Made by a program: the position numbers and the translations under genes
The notes under the pieces: generated by a model
What the model was told of the DNA's origin: nothing
Database searches by the model: none
What the model saw: only the letters and a program-made list of their open reading frames with translations
In this document: piece by piece, positions 34,097-46,155 of the stretch
How the letters are laid out: each line of letters opens with the position of its first letter
How positions within the stretch are numbered: the first letter of the stretch is position 1
Assembly (NCBI GenBank): GCA_039583875.1
Contig: CM077165.1
Span: 77,798,757 to 77,862,756, forward strand
Source of the DNA: Platanthera guangdongensis
Lineage: Eukaryota; Streptophyta; Magnoliopsida; Asparagales; Orchidaceae
Length of the DNA stretch: 64,000 bases
Direction of reading: 5' to 3'

Positions 34097-34417
34097 GGCG
34101 ATTGTTAACCACAATCTATTTTTGGCTAGTCACACCCCAAGATCTACAACTTTCGTGTTGATCACTTTTCCTAAAAATGCATGTACAAATCGTACTTTGT
34201 AAATATGTCCCGATTTTGCACCATTCAGAAATACGCATTGTACATGCAATTTCAGGAAAAATGTTCAACACGGAATTTGTATATCTCGTCGAGATCTACA
34301 ACTTTCGTGATGAACACTTCCTGAAATTGCATGTACAAGACGTATTTCGAAAAAGACGAGAAAAATTGAAGATTTTGAGGTGCGACTAGCCAATAAAAAA
34401 TGCGATTAACAATCGCC
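34097..34417. mobile_element. MITE with 40-bp TIRs, joined to the previous element
   Basis: TIRs GGCGATTGTTAA-C-CA...TTGGCTAGTC-CACC at 34097-34136 and inverted at 34378-34417. Flanked by TAAAAAA at 34090-34096 (shared with the neighbour) and 34418-34424. The inside contains a second inverted pair (GATCTACAACTTTCGTG repeats at about 34141 and 34292, and GCATGTACAA). Noncoding. Confidence 0.65.
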
Positions 34418-34763
34418 TAAAAAACTTGATGCAATACAAGATCCTGAGTCCTACAAAGAGTTTCTGAACCAAAAGGAGTAATTTGAATTTTTCCAAAAGT
34501 TCAATTGATGAGATTAATTTGTTTTTTATCATCTTGATGTAATGACCCAAAATTTCTAAAAATATCAAGAAAATGATTTCTGCTAGTTACCGTCAGGCGA
34601 TAAAGTTACCGTCAGGCGGTACAGTTAACGCCGACGGTATCCAACTGAATTAAATCAACCTTCATTTCAGGAAGGTACCGCACAGCGGTAGAGATGGAGC
34701 GCGCGGCGTTACAACTCAATGAACCAATGAGAGCCTACCACACTACAAGATATCCACTTTACA

Positions 34764-34950
34764 GTGACGTTTTTTTGCGATGTTTTGAAAAACGTCGCCG
34801 TTTAATTTCTATCTAGCGACGGTTTTTATAAAAAAACGTCGCTATTACAAAAACAGTATTTGTCCACGTTTTCATGAAAAAACGTCAATATAAATGTTCA
34901 GTTTTTGTGACGATTTTTTTTTAAAACGTCATCAAAACATATGATTTTTG
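34764..34950. repeat. 5' subterminal repeats of the CACTA element
   Basis: Quasi-palindromes GACGTTTTTTTGCGATG...AAAAACGTC, GACGGTTTTTATAAAAAAAC, CACGTTTTCATGAAAAAAC and GACGATTTTTTTTAAAACGT. Such repeats bind the TNPA protein in En/Spm elements. Confidence 0.75.
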
Positions 34951-35139
34951 TAAAAAAAAACTATTATCAAAACGTTTAAAATATTTTCCTTACAATCATG
35001 TCATTTACTAACTGAGCATGAAGTGCATACATGACATCATATTTACTTTTAGATAAATAATCTCAAGAATTTTTATTCAATATATGTTTCGTAGAAAGAC
35101 AATTAATCTGTGAATTAAACAACTAATCTCAAGAAAATT

Positions 35140-36829
35140 TAATCGTTGAGCGAAGCCCGTGCGAAGGCGGCCGTGTTGGAGTTGTGGAATACTTTCGGTG
35201 CTCTTGTTTCTCACACTGGGTTCGCCCACGTGAGCTTAGAGGAATCAAAGTGTGAATCCCTTCGACATATCCGGCGCCGACGACATCGGGGGTCCGGGGG
35301 CGGCAGCCCCCGGCGGAGGTCCCGCTGTCCGGACAGCGGGCAGGGGTCCAGGGGACAGCGTCCCCGGTGGGGGCTCAGGGGCAGTCGGCTCTACAATCCC
35401 TCTCCCGACCCAAAATTTTCTCTCCGTCCCGTGTCAACCTAAAAAAATTAATTGTGTGGCTCAATGAGGCGATGGGACGGTGAAAAACTCGGCAGTCGGC
35501 TCTACAATCCCTCTCCCGACCCAAAAAAAACACTTCCGCCCTTTCATCTCCTCCTCCTCACCGCTCCCGATCCCAATATTTCGCTTCGCCTCTTCATCTC
35601 CCCCGCCAGAAACCTTCGCACGATTCAACCCATCAACGAAGGCAAACATACATCCGATAGACTTCGTCTTCTCCTTCACTCGCAAAGATGACCCCTTAGG
35701 CGAATATCCTTTCGGCCTACAGCCACTCACCTACAGGTTTCAGACAACTACAGAGGTAAACCCTAAACTTCGATCCATCATCCATCTCATTACCCAATAC
35801 TCTGCTAGTTTGCACATCCTCATCTATTCGGTGCTAGGGTTTGCGCTCAAGACCTCTACCGCCGTGCCGAACGGACACTAAGTTGCATTTGCATGTGCTT
35901 TGTGTAAGTGGCTGATATGTTATATGGAGATTGTTTACTACGAGTCTACGACTAGTGTTTCCTTGAATTACATTAGGTGGTATCTGAGATTCAAAGTTCT
36001 TAAAGCTTGTTGAGATTCAATGTCAATGTTCGATCAACCAGTCTCTTGTTTTGGTTAATTCTAGGTCTTTTACCTGTCATGTGATGATGATCGTAGTGAT
36101 CAACTCCACTTGGAGTTGGATTCCATGTAATATTGTTTATTATTGCAACATTGTTTATTGTGTTTTTATCTTTAAAGTTTTTGTTAGCCATGAAAATTTA
36201 ATCACAATTTGTGAAATGCAACTAGGCTAATGCTTTGGTACCATTTGATGGAATCCTAGCTGGATATTTTTGGATTTATCAACTTAGATGTTTGTTTCAC
36301 TTGAAAAAAAAACAATTAAAAGAAAAAAAAAGTGAGCCAAAAAATCTATTTAAACAACAAATCGGCTCAAGCAATCAAAAATTGAAATTAGTAAATGAAA
36401 CTTTGAATTGTGATGAAACTAAGTTTAATTGCTGACAAAAAAATACAAACTCTAATGAGTATTATTTGTTGATGGAATCTGGTCCTTAATGGTTCCCAAA
36501 TCCTACCTGGGGTAGAGTATATGAAGTTTCTAGTAAAATAAGGTTAGGCTTCACTACATACTGAAGATCTGAAAAATAATCACCCCAAGTCCCAACAAAT
36601 GGCCCAATGGAAAACCTGTGAACTCCTCAATCAAATGCTCTAAGGCACAACTTAAACATCAGGATAGAAAATAGAATAATGTACAAAGGCACCTGTGAAC
36701 TTCTCTCCTAAATCTTGATTAGAAAATAGAATATTGTACTATCTGCAAGTCTTTCTTCATTTCCCATTTGCCCTTTGCAAAAATTGTTACACGATCAATA
36801 AATCTGCAAGTCTTTCTCCATTTCCCATT

Positions 36830-36909
<80 letters not shown>

Positions 36910-38041
36910 TTAGAGTTTTGAATTTGCATAAACTGATTGTGAAATTTCTCTTCACATGTATAAATAGAACTTGGGGGTTGTTGAAGCATTCTAAATTTAA
37001 ATGCGAGAAAGTATCATGTTCATGACACTGCTTATAAAATAGACTGCTACATCAATAAATCTGTGAATTTTTATGCACAAAATAATGAGGAAAATATTAT
37101 GCTTCAAATATTGGATGAGCATGAAGATAAATACAATCTTGTTAGAAGTACTTATTTGATGGAGATTCATATTATTTTGTGCGTGATTATTGTGCCAAAT
37201 ATTATATATTATTATTTATAGATATTGTTCACTTTTTGATTGTATATATTGCCATGTTTAATTTAATAAACACTATGCATGGTTAAGTCATTCAAAGTTA
37301 AACTGCGATCACATTGTCTTCTATCAAACGAACAAAAATGCTTCCCCATTCATAACTACAAATGACAATACAGCTCATCCAAACAATCTAATCAGATCAA
37401 AACAGCATACACTTCTAGTGATTTTTAGCAGAGTCAAGTGAGGGTTTCTTGTCAAAATTACTAACAGCACAATGATTCACCTTATGTTCTGAAACTATAG
37501 CAAGTGAGTGTTCCTTCTCCATTGGAATGTTTTGAAACTTTCTTTTCTTACCTAGAGACAACAGTTTTTTGTGGTGTGCTTATCTTTACACTAAGCTGTG
37601 ATTTAGTAGATTTTTCCCTTTTAGAAAGGAGGGTACCAGGAAGATCCTTGCTTGTGGAAGCTGAAATAACACATGTACTATCACCAACCTATCCCTCAAG
37701 TGGCTGGAATTTAACCTCCCTTTCAGGCTATACAACACCTATATTTTTGGCACTATATCCGAAGCACCATCAGATTTCAAACTTTTAGTATTTTCTTTCT
37801 ACCATTGCCAAGAAGATTGTCGCTAGCAGTAGCTGAAATAACACATTTTTTATCACCAACCAGTCCCTCAAGTAGCTTTTTTTGTTTTATGTTGTATTTT
37901 TCATTTTCATTTTATATTCATTTTTTTATTATCGTTTTTTAATTCAGGTGTGACCAACAATTTTCCTTTGTAAGAAGTAGAGTGAATCATTCAATTTTCT
38001 AAAACACAATCTCCATGTCTGATTTATAATCTTTATTAATT
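35140..38041 (+). other. CACTA 5' region with no clear gene
   Basis: 35281-35390 is GC-rich with three hairpins, including the perfect palindrome CCCGCTGTCCGGACAGCGGG (35321-35340). TCGGCTCTACAATCCCTCTC is repeated at about 35387 and 35496. 35480-35880 could be a captured 5' gene end. 36743-36830 has a duplicated CTGCAAGTCTTTCT phrase. The rest, to the transposase, is AT-rich and unassigned. Confidence 0.4.
36831..36907. repeat. (TA)n microsatellite
   Basis: About 38 uninterrupted TA units, a simple sequence repeat. Open frames reading Tyr-Ile repeats across it are not genes. Confidence 0.98.
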
Positions 38042-38086
38042 GTGTTATTTTTTTTATATAGGTGCCAATCCGATTTATTATTAACA

Positions 38087-41000
38087 ATGGACAGAAGATG
38101 GATGAGAGAGTTACAACATTCGAAGACTTATTTAGATGGCATAAAATATTTGCTAGATTCATACTATTCATATACACCAATTAGTGAGAAGTGCCCATGT
38201 CCTTGTAAAAAGTGTGTAAATCTAAAGAAGTGGGATAGAGATTTGGTAGAGGGGCATCTTGTATGGAATGGTATTATGGAGAACTACACAGAATGGATAT
38301 ACCATGATGGACGTTTATTTAATAATGGAGTCTTACAAAATAATAATCGTCCTTTAATTATAGGATCTTTGAACCATACTAACAACTCTAGTGATCCGAT
38401 GAATGAACTTCTGCATGCTGATATTCCTAATTTAACAAACAATGACAGTTTGTATGAACAAGAATTACATTATGATGATATCGACATAAACACACATTTT
38501 GAGAATCCTCAAGCTCCCATTAATGCAGATGCGAATAATCTATACACGACTCTCTTAGAGGAAAATAAGCCATTGTGGGAAGGATGTCAAGAGTACACAA
38601 AATTATCCTTCTTATTGAATCTCCTGCATATTAAGACACTTGGAAATTAGAGTAATGTACATTTTGATATGTTGTTGAAAGTTCTACAAGGTGCAGTGCC
38701 AGACGGATATAAATCAGTGCCGGCTAACTATCGTGAGGCCAAGAAAGTCACATCTAAATTGGGCCACAAATATATTAAGATTGATGCATGTGAAAATGAT
38801 TGTTCATTATTTTGGGACATACACAAAAATGACAATTCTTGTCATATATGTGGACAATCACGATGGGTTGATGTACAAGACGATCAATTGACTCACCGAT
38901 CGAGAAAACGTAAGCAATAAGATGTGATCAATGTGAGGAAGACACCCAAAAACGTTTTTCGATATTTTCCATTGAAAGAATGATTGGAGCGACTATTTCT
39001 TTGCAAGGAAACTGCCGAGATGATGTAGTGGCATGCCAAAGATCTTAATCATGACAGTTTAATGCATCACCCTAGAGATGGCTTGGCATGGAAAGAATTT
39101 GATCAACGCCACAAAGAGTTCTCAAATGATCCTCGAAATATTCGTTTAGGACTTGCTACTGATGGATTCAATCCATTTGGTGATCTTAGCAGCACACATA
39201 GTACGTGGCCAATTATGCTAGTGATATACAATGTGCCACCTTGGGAGTGCATGAAGAAAAGATCTATTATCATGTCGGGTTTGATACCCGAGCCAAAGAT
39301 GTCAGGGATAACATCGATCTGTATCTACAACCATTAATAAAAGAGTTGAATGAGTTATGGGAAGTGGGGGTAGAAGTGCTTGATGTTTTAGATGGGAAAA
39401 AATTTACACTACACGCAACACTATTATGGACTATTAGCGATTTTCCCGCGCTTGGTAATCTATCGGGATGGAACACACATTCCAAACTTGGATGTCCATC
39501 ATGCGGGTTGGACACTCAATCATGTTGGCTAAATAATAGTCAAAAAACTGTTTATCAGGCTCATCGTCGATTCTTGCCAGTTGATCATCAATATCGGAAA
39601 GCAAGAAAGTTTGGTCGACATGAAACGCGTATTTGTAGTAAAAAACCTCCTAATGGACGAAGAGTATCAAAGTAAACCCAACATCTTCATGTTGTGTTTG
39701 GTAGAGAAAATAATTCGGGAGGACCTACTAAGTATTGGAAAAAAAGAAGTATATTTTTTGAACTTCCCTATTGGAAGACAAATTTACTCCGTCATTGTCT
39801 TGATACAATGCATATAGAAAAAAATGTGTGTGATAATATTTTGAACACTATATTGGGTGACCCGATCAAATCCAAGGATAATGTGCGTGCTAGAAGGGAT
39901 TGCAAGGATCTCGGGATTCTAAAACATCTATGGATCCAAGAAAGAGATGATGACACCGAGATTATTCCTCCAGCTTGTTTCACCATGAGTAAGATGGAGA
40001 AAGATATCTTTTTAGGAATGATAAAGTCATTACGAGTTCCTGATGGATATGCCTCCAATATATCACGTTGTGTTAAACTGAAGCAATGCAGAATACAAGG
40101 CTTAAAGAGCCATGATAATCACATTATAATGTAGCAATTGTTGTCAATTGGTTTACGATCAGTGTTACCAAGGCATATAGTGACACCATTGATGGAGGTT
40201 TCCATGTTCTTTAGAGAATTATGTTCCAAAAAACTAAATGTTTCTGATTTGTTGAAGATTGAAGATCGCATTATAGTGGCTTTATGTCAACTCGAAATAA
40301 TTTTCCCCCCTTCATTCTTCACTGTAATGATTCATCTCATGGTTCATCTTTCACAAGAAGCTACTTTTGGTGGCCCAGTACAATTTCGATGGATGTATCC
40401 CATCGAGAGGGAACTTGGACATTATAAAAAATATGTACGAAATAGAGCAAAACCAGAAGGATCTATAGCAGTGGGTTATATAGCGGAAGAGACTTTGACA
40501 TTTTGTTCTCGGTTCTTAGAAGGGATAGAGACTCGATTTAATCGACCAAGTCGTAATAGTGCAAATTCTACATCTCCAACTCCAGCATTTAGGATGCTTC
40601 CACAAGTTGGGAGTGCAACAAGGGGCGCTGTCTTGAAGGCACTAGATCCAATTAGCCTTATGCAAGCTCATCGATATATTTTGTTCAACTATGTAGAGCT
40701 TGAAATTTTTTGAAGGTAAGTTTTAATAACCTTTAAAACCATGATAAAATATATTTATTCTTGAAATGTGCATGAATTAATTTTTTTTAATAGCGAACTT
40801 CGAGAAGAATTGAAGAATCGCCACCAACCCCTATGTATTGATGTGGACCACTTGGAGAATCTACTTCATAAAGAATTCTCAGAATGGTTTAAACAAAGGG
40901 TAAGAATCATCATATGCATGTACATTAATTTGCGCATGTTTTTGCTCGTACCTAAATCTACAAATGAAGAATGACTATGAATAGAATTATGTTTTCATTT

Positions 41001-41665
41001 TATCATAACAGGTTAATCGTGATGGTGCAATTATTGATGATGCTCAATTACGACAATTAGCCCTCAGACCAAACTCTATTGTTCGTAGCTACAAAGGATA
41101 TAATATAAATGGGTTCTCTTTTCGAATTGTAGGCAGTGAGATTCACAAGAGGACCCAAAATAGTGGAGTTGAAGTTATGTCTAATCATGTTGGGCTTCAA
41201 GAGGATATCAATTATTTTGGTAGAATAACTGAGATCATAGAGCTGGATTACTTTGACTTTTCTAAAGTGATGCTTTTTAAATGTGATTGGGTTAATCCTG
41301 CAAAGAATGTGGGTGTGAAGAAAGATTTATATGGGTTCACATTGGTTAATTTCACAAATTTGATACATACAGGAGCAGCACTTGAACATGACCCATATAT
41401 TTTTCCTTCTCAAGCAAGAATGGTATATTATATTCATGATCCTAAACAATCAAATTGGGAATTGGTCATGAGGATGTTACCACGAGATGAGTATGAAATG
41501 GGAGAATTTGAAGCTGGAAGTGTTGATGATCATGGAAACTTCATTCAATGTGTTAGTGATGACATACACAATATTCAAAATTTATATCAAGATGATGATG
41601 AAGACACTGAGATGGTTAGAACAGATGTTGAGCCTACAGTTGTGCAAAGAGAAGCCAATTTATAA
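38087..41665 (+). pseudogene. TNP2-type CACTA transposase (TNPD), broken
   Basis: Catalyses CACTA excision and insertion in intact relatives. Domains in order: transposase-associated N terminus with a Cys-rich CPCPCKKC (38087-38350); TNP2 region (38690-39830: FDMLLKVLQ, CHICGQSRW, GLATDGFNPFG, STHSTWP, YLQPLIKELNELW, FELPYWKTNLLRHCLDTMH); DUF4218 (40140-40560: HLMVHLSQEA, RWMYPIERELG, YVRNRAKPEGS); DUF4216 (41190-41500). Two introns are visible: 40716-40793 and 40900-41011. Stops lie at 38648-38650, 38918-38920, 39673-39675 and 40132-40134, with frameshifts near 39290 and 40705. The N-terminal ATG (38087) follows an AG that could be an acceptor. Confidence 0.92.
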
Positions 41666-41980
41666 TCTCCAAGTGGGCTGATTATGTCCATTCCATGACT
41701 ACCAACATAATAAAGCTCTTTTTGCATCCTCCTGTCATTGTTGTAGATTTATCCTATCAAGGTAATTTCTTATTTTTCAATTCTGTGTTGCTATTATGTT
41801 TGATTTGTGCATCTTTTGTGTATCTGCTATTTTAATTTCAATCTTAAAAAATTTTGAGTGATTTTTCCTTTTGATCTACCTGAGGAGTAATTTTTCTGTA
41901 TTAGTTGTATTACTATTGTATAACATGGACATATCTTGTTATCTTGCAAATATTTGATTTTGTTATCATGCAGATATTTG

Positions 41981-43909
41981 ATGGCACCTAAGAGAACATT
42001 TGCTCCAAGAAAATTATTTGTTTCAAGGGATAACTCTCTAGCTAAAGATCAACACAAAGGTATTAGCGGTGGCCCTCATGTGACCACTTCAAATGCCCAC
42101 AAGGAACCACTACATGATCCAACAACTACACATTATTTTTCAACAGATGAAAGCTCTGATGAGAATCATCATAGTGATCAAGAAGCTGTCAATCTTAGTA
42201 ATGAAGTCCTAGAGACCCCAGGTAAATAATACATGTTTTTCTTTATATGATTTTCAATAAATGCAAGTAGAATAATCAAAGTTTTTGTATATGTAGGTAC
42301 AAATAGAAGTAAAAAGTTACGAGGAGTAACAACATGTAAGAATATTCATCTTATGCCATCTGATAAAGTTATCTTATTGGAGAGAAACAAACATGGGCAA
42401 TTTGTTGGAAGTGGCGCACCTCTACTTTCATCATTCTTAGGGACACTTGCACGAAATACATCATTATTTCCAATGACCCCTCTATCTTGGACGCATGTGT
42501 CCCAGTATAGCAAGGAAACTGCATGGAGTATGGTTAAGGTAAGTGTGTGAACATAAACAAAAAAAACATGATTTCATTGAATATAACAATAACTGTATAA
42601 GCTTAATGTTTTATTCATGCAGCAAAGATTTCTCGTATTTGAGACAGACAAAAAACTTATCATGGAAATTATAGGAGAAAGTTTTAGGAATTGGAAGTCA
42701 AATTTTAAAAAAGCAATATTATGATCCATTGGGTACTCCAGAAGCACTTATTGCACGAGGTGGTCCTACAGATATGCCAGAGAGCCAATTTGTTGACATT
42801 GTGAAATATTGGTATTCTGCAAAAGGAAAGGTATTATAACTTTATTTATTTATTCTTCCAATTTTTTGTATAAATTTCCAACATATTAAAAGTTTGAGAG
42901 TATAACTTTTATGATGTCGCAGATTATAAGTGAAAAAAATAAAGTATGTCGCCAAAAAATACTGGTGCAAATACTCTTGGTCGGATGACCCTTGCAAATC
43001 GAAAGAAAGACTTGGTATGCATATATACATATATATAATATATATCTTTTTTGTTTCTTACTTTATTGCATAAAGCTAAATAGTTTATTTTTATAAGGAA
43101 ATTGAATTGGGCAGAGAGCTAACTCGCATTGAATTATTCTTAGATAGTCTCACAAGCAAGAAAAATGGGAAAACTTTGGTGAATGATGATGCAATATCAA
43201 AAAAAGTACGTATTTCATTCTTTGGCTTAATTATTTAAACATTTAAATAATATCCAAATTGTTTACTGAAGATTTCATTTGTGTACTTTTTTCTAGGTTG
43301 CCTTGGACAAGGCTATAGAAGAACAAATATCTCAACATTCTCCCGACACACCAATAAATGAAATTCATGAAGGTGCTTTAAGGTAAAAAAAAAACATAAC
43401 ACTTTATTTCAATTTAGAGTATTGTACAATAAATTTTTATTTCTCTTTTAGATCTATATTTGGACCAGAATATTATGGCCGATGTCGTGGTATGGGAATG
43501 GGTGTCACTGCGATTCAGGTATATCCTGATTTATCACGCCGTGCAAGAACAACTAGCTTGAAACATACAAATCCAGAAGAGTTGCGAGAGATTGAACAAT
43601 TGAAATTACAAATGTCTATCATGCAAAAGACAATAGATCGTCTTATGGATGACAGGTCACAACAAAATTCTAGGGATGATTCATCTGGAACATCAGTGGG
43701 GCAAGGGATACATCTATCACCAGACCAAGTAATAATTGTGTTTAAATCAAGTTAATAATGCTTGGATTAATTAGAATTGTTTTATAAATATTTATTATAT
43801 GTGTAGTTCTTGAGAATGATGGCTTCTATTCAAAGATCAAATATAAATGAGACTACCCCTAACAACACCCTAACACCATCTCCTACTACAAATATCAATT
43901 CAAATCAAG
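41981..43909 (+). pseudogene. TNPA-like gene (plant Ptta/En/Spm family), eight exons, one frameshift
   Basis: Predicted exons by GT-AG sites and frame: 41981-42221, 42297-42538, 42623-42830, 42923-43014, 43098-43205, 43297-43382, 43452-43728, 43807-43909. The protein has an acidic N terminus; a conserved block with TWTHVSQYSKETAW-like sequence; RNWKSNFKK, then DPLGTPEALIARGGP; SEKNKVCRQKNTGANTLGR; a coiled-coil-like EELREIEQLKLQMSIMQKTI stretch; and a Ser/Asn-rich end. This matches the plant transposase family that includes TNPA-like DNA-binding proteins of CACTA elements. An A-run at 42707-42712 shifts the frame in exon 3. Further 3' exons were not found with confidence; one may start near 47580. 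Confidence 0.75.
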
Positions 43910-44243
43910 GTTTGGTTTCTCTCTTCTTCTATTTATTTTTGAGATTCAATTGAATGAAAAATGATTATGATATTCAATTGTCGTTATTGGGTCTCTTAAA
44001 TAAGCCTGTGCATACATAATCTCATTAATAATTTTCAATTGTCGTTATTTGCCATAAGTTATTTTATGCACACTTTGCATGTGGAACTACTTAAGTTAAG
44101 ATTCAAATCACAAGTGCAACATAAATTCCCTCTTGAAACTTGATTAATAACTTTAAGACAGTAATTTACTGAGAGATTGAGAGTGTAATGAGCTGCGATG
44201 GAATGTCTTCATCGTCGCCACTGAGTTTGAGAATTTAGATTAC

Positions 44244-44350
44244 ATCAAACCATTCTTTATTTTCAAATGGATAATGGGCCTACCCATAAGGCATAGATCC
44301 ACTCTCAAACCAGCAATCAAATACATCTTCAATTCTACTCATCATTGATT
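44244..44350 (-). pseudogene. Captured exon of cytosolic isoleucyl-tRNA synthetase
   Basis: On the minus strand the stretch reads [17 protein letters not shown], a stop, then HYPFENKEWFD. This is the highly conserved catalytic-domain block ([14 protein letters not shown]...HYPFEN) of eukaryotic cytosolic isoleucyl-tRNA synthetase. The exon ends at 44244 on a GT (donor GTAATC), so the splice site came with it. One TAG (about 44281-44283) interrupts it. Only about 36 codons are present. Orientation is opposite to the transposase genes. Confidence 0.82.
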
Positions 44351-44908
44351 TACTGGTTGGATCAGAAGGATTTTTGTGAGTTAAGTGATCGTTGTTGTAT
44401 TTGTAAAGTGTCTGGAGGTTTAAGTACGAAATCTCAGATTACTTTGGGTTTTTTTTTTGCATTTTTTCTGACACTTTGCACCCCCAGGCCAAAATTTCAA
44501 GGGTATTTATTTCTGGACAACACAAAAATGCTCATTTGGCATTTTGCACCCCGGATTATTTGTGTCGCACGAACCTAAATATCCCTAAATGAGCATTTTT
44601 GGTGCTGCCCGGATCTAAATGCCCTTGAAATTTCGGCATAAGGAGCAAAGTGCAAGAAATTGGTAATTGACTAATATATGCTTAATGTTTCTTATTGCTC
44701 GTAAGAAAAAATGCGGTTAATTTGAAATTCTTTATTGCTCGTTTCTTATGTACTTGTGGATGAGTTATTGTGTGTTTTGAATTACACTCCATTGTTTGGC
44801 TCTTATGCGTGTGCTACATAATTAGAGAACGTCCCGCTTGTGCTACATAATTAGAGGAGAACTCAAATTTATTTTTATCGTTAAATGTGTCATGGATGGT
44901 GTTTACAG
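44351..44908. other. CACTA interior between two captured fragments
   Basis: No gene. 44495-44640 contains an imperfect inverted pair around ATTTCAAGGGTATTTA / TAAATGCCCTTGAAAT and AATGCTCATTT / AAATGAGCATTTT, so it can fold into a long hairpin or mark a small MITE. Confidence 0.45.
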
Positions 44909-45177
44909 GAATTGTAGTTACCAATGATGCAAATGCTATACTACGTGAGCCGGATATTACGCACCCACCTGCTAAGGTACAATCTTATCTTATCGATCAT
45001 AAATATTTATTAATTAATTTTGCAGTTATTGTGTTTACAATTTATTTTTTGACCTACTTCAAAACTTTTCTTCCAAGTAAATCATATGTTTCTTTTTTCC
45101 TCCCCAGTCAATGATTGAACTTAGTCGTACACAAGATGAAGAAGTTGGAGATGGGACTACCTCTGTAATTGTACAAG
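44909..45177 (+). pseudogene. CCT3: Captured CCT3 (chaperonin TCP-1 gamma) exons
   Basis: Two short exons with a retained intron. Exon a, 44909-44976, reads GIVVTNDANAILREPDITHP; exon b, 45108-45177, reads SMIELSRTQDEEVGDGTTSV. These are the ATP-binding equatorial motifs (NDxxAIL and GDGTTSV) of the CCT gamma subunit. Intron 44977-45107 starts GTACAA and ends CCCCAG; exon b ends on GGTAAC, a donor. The exons lie on the transposase strand and could be spliced into element transcripts. Gly to Ala in NDG and a changed EPDITHPP stretch suggest decay. Functional chaperonin is not possible from this piece. Confidence 0.88.
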
Positions 45178-45439
45178 GTAACTGAGCTCTCAAATTCCTA
45201 AATTATGAGCCGCAATAAAGTAATCGATCCGTTCAACTAGATTGTTATCGGTTTCTTTTTAGTATATCATTTGTCCCATTCAAATTATGAGTTATTAATG
45301 CTATGTGGTCACCATATTTGTAGTTCCTGGTAGAAAAGCCCATGTAAAGGGCCCATTATTGGGCCCATGTTTTTTCTTTTCCCTCTTCTCTTATTATTGA
45401 TACACACAAAAACAAGCACTCACTCATGCACACACACAC

Positions 45440-45575
45440 AATTTGGGTTGCTGGCACAAACTACTGGACCAGCAGTTTGGCACAAACTGCAGGACCAGTA
45501 GTTTGCTGGCAGCAGTTTGCGCAAACTGCTGGTAGCAGTTTGCACAAACTGCTGCCAGCAGTTTGCGCCTTGGGC
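45440..45575. repeat. Palindrome array A (AGCAGTTTGCGCAAACTGCT family)
   Basis: Several units of GCAGTTTG(C/T)(G/A)CAAACTGC, each self-complementary, separated by TGG, TGGTA or TGGACCA linkers. Because of the symmetry both strands translate to similar Lys-Leu-Leu/Gln-Thr-Ala repeats; none is a gene. Confidence 0.9.
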
Positions 45576-45994
45576 TGCGTTGACGGCCTTGCTTGCATGC
45601 TGAATTTCGCTCCTATTTCTTCCTAGAGTTCTTGATTGGTTCACTCCGTGAGATAGGATCCTTTGTTGACCACCGGTTGCCCCTTCATCAGAAGATGGTG
45701 CAAGCTTCGGTAGTGAAACTGCAAAGTTGCTTTAGACATGTTGGTTTCAGAGTTGTAGCTTTTCCGAGACAGCTTTGGAGTAGTCTTGTAGTTCTTCCAG
45801 CTCATATATAATATAGGAATATAGTGAAAGCAATGCTACTCTTTTGAAAATCATCTCTATCCACGGAGATACCTTCTACACCTGATACCATGAAAGGTTT
45901 TCGCCCTATGGCTTGCTCTAATCTTTGAGACTTTGAGATTTCCATGGTGCTCAGACGACTGAATGCTGTTGTGCCTACTCTTTAGTCAATGTAA

Positions 45995-46155
45995 GAAGCG
46001 AAAACTGCTGGCAGCAAACTGCTGCCAACTGCTGCCAGCAGTTCGCGCGAACAGCTGCCAGCAGTTCGCGCGAACAGCTGTCAGCAGTTCGCGCGAACTG
46101 CTGCCAACTGCTGCCAGCAGTTTGCGCAAACTGCTGGACCCAAACTGCTGCCACG
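45995..46155. repeat. Palindrome array B (GCAGTTCGCGCGAACTGC variant)
   Basis: The same architecture with the core TTCGCGCGAA instead of TTTGCGCAAA in the middle units. Both arms carry the change, so each unit stays self-complementary. Confidence 0.9.

Noticed and set aside
36719..36989. Small proteins with Tyr-Ile repeats
   Set aside because: Translation of the (TA)n microsatellite.
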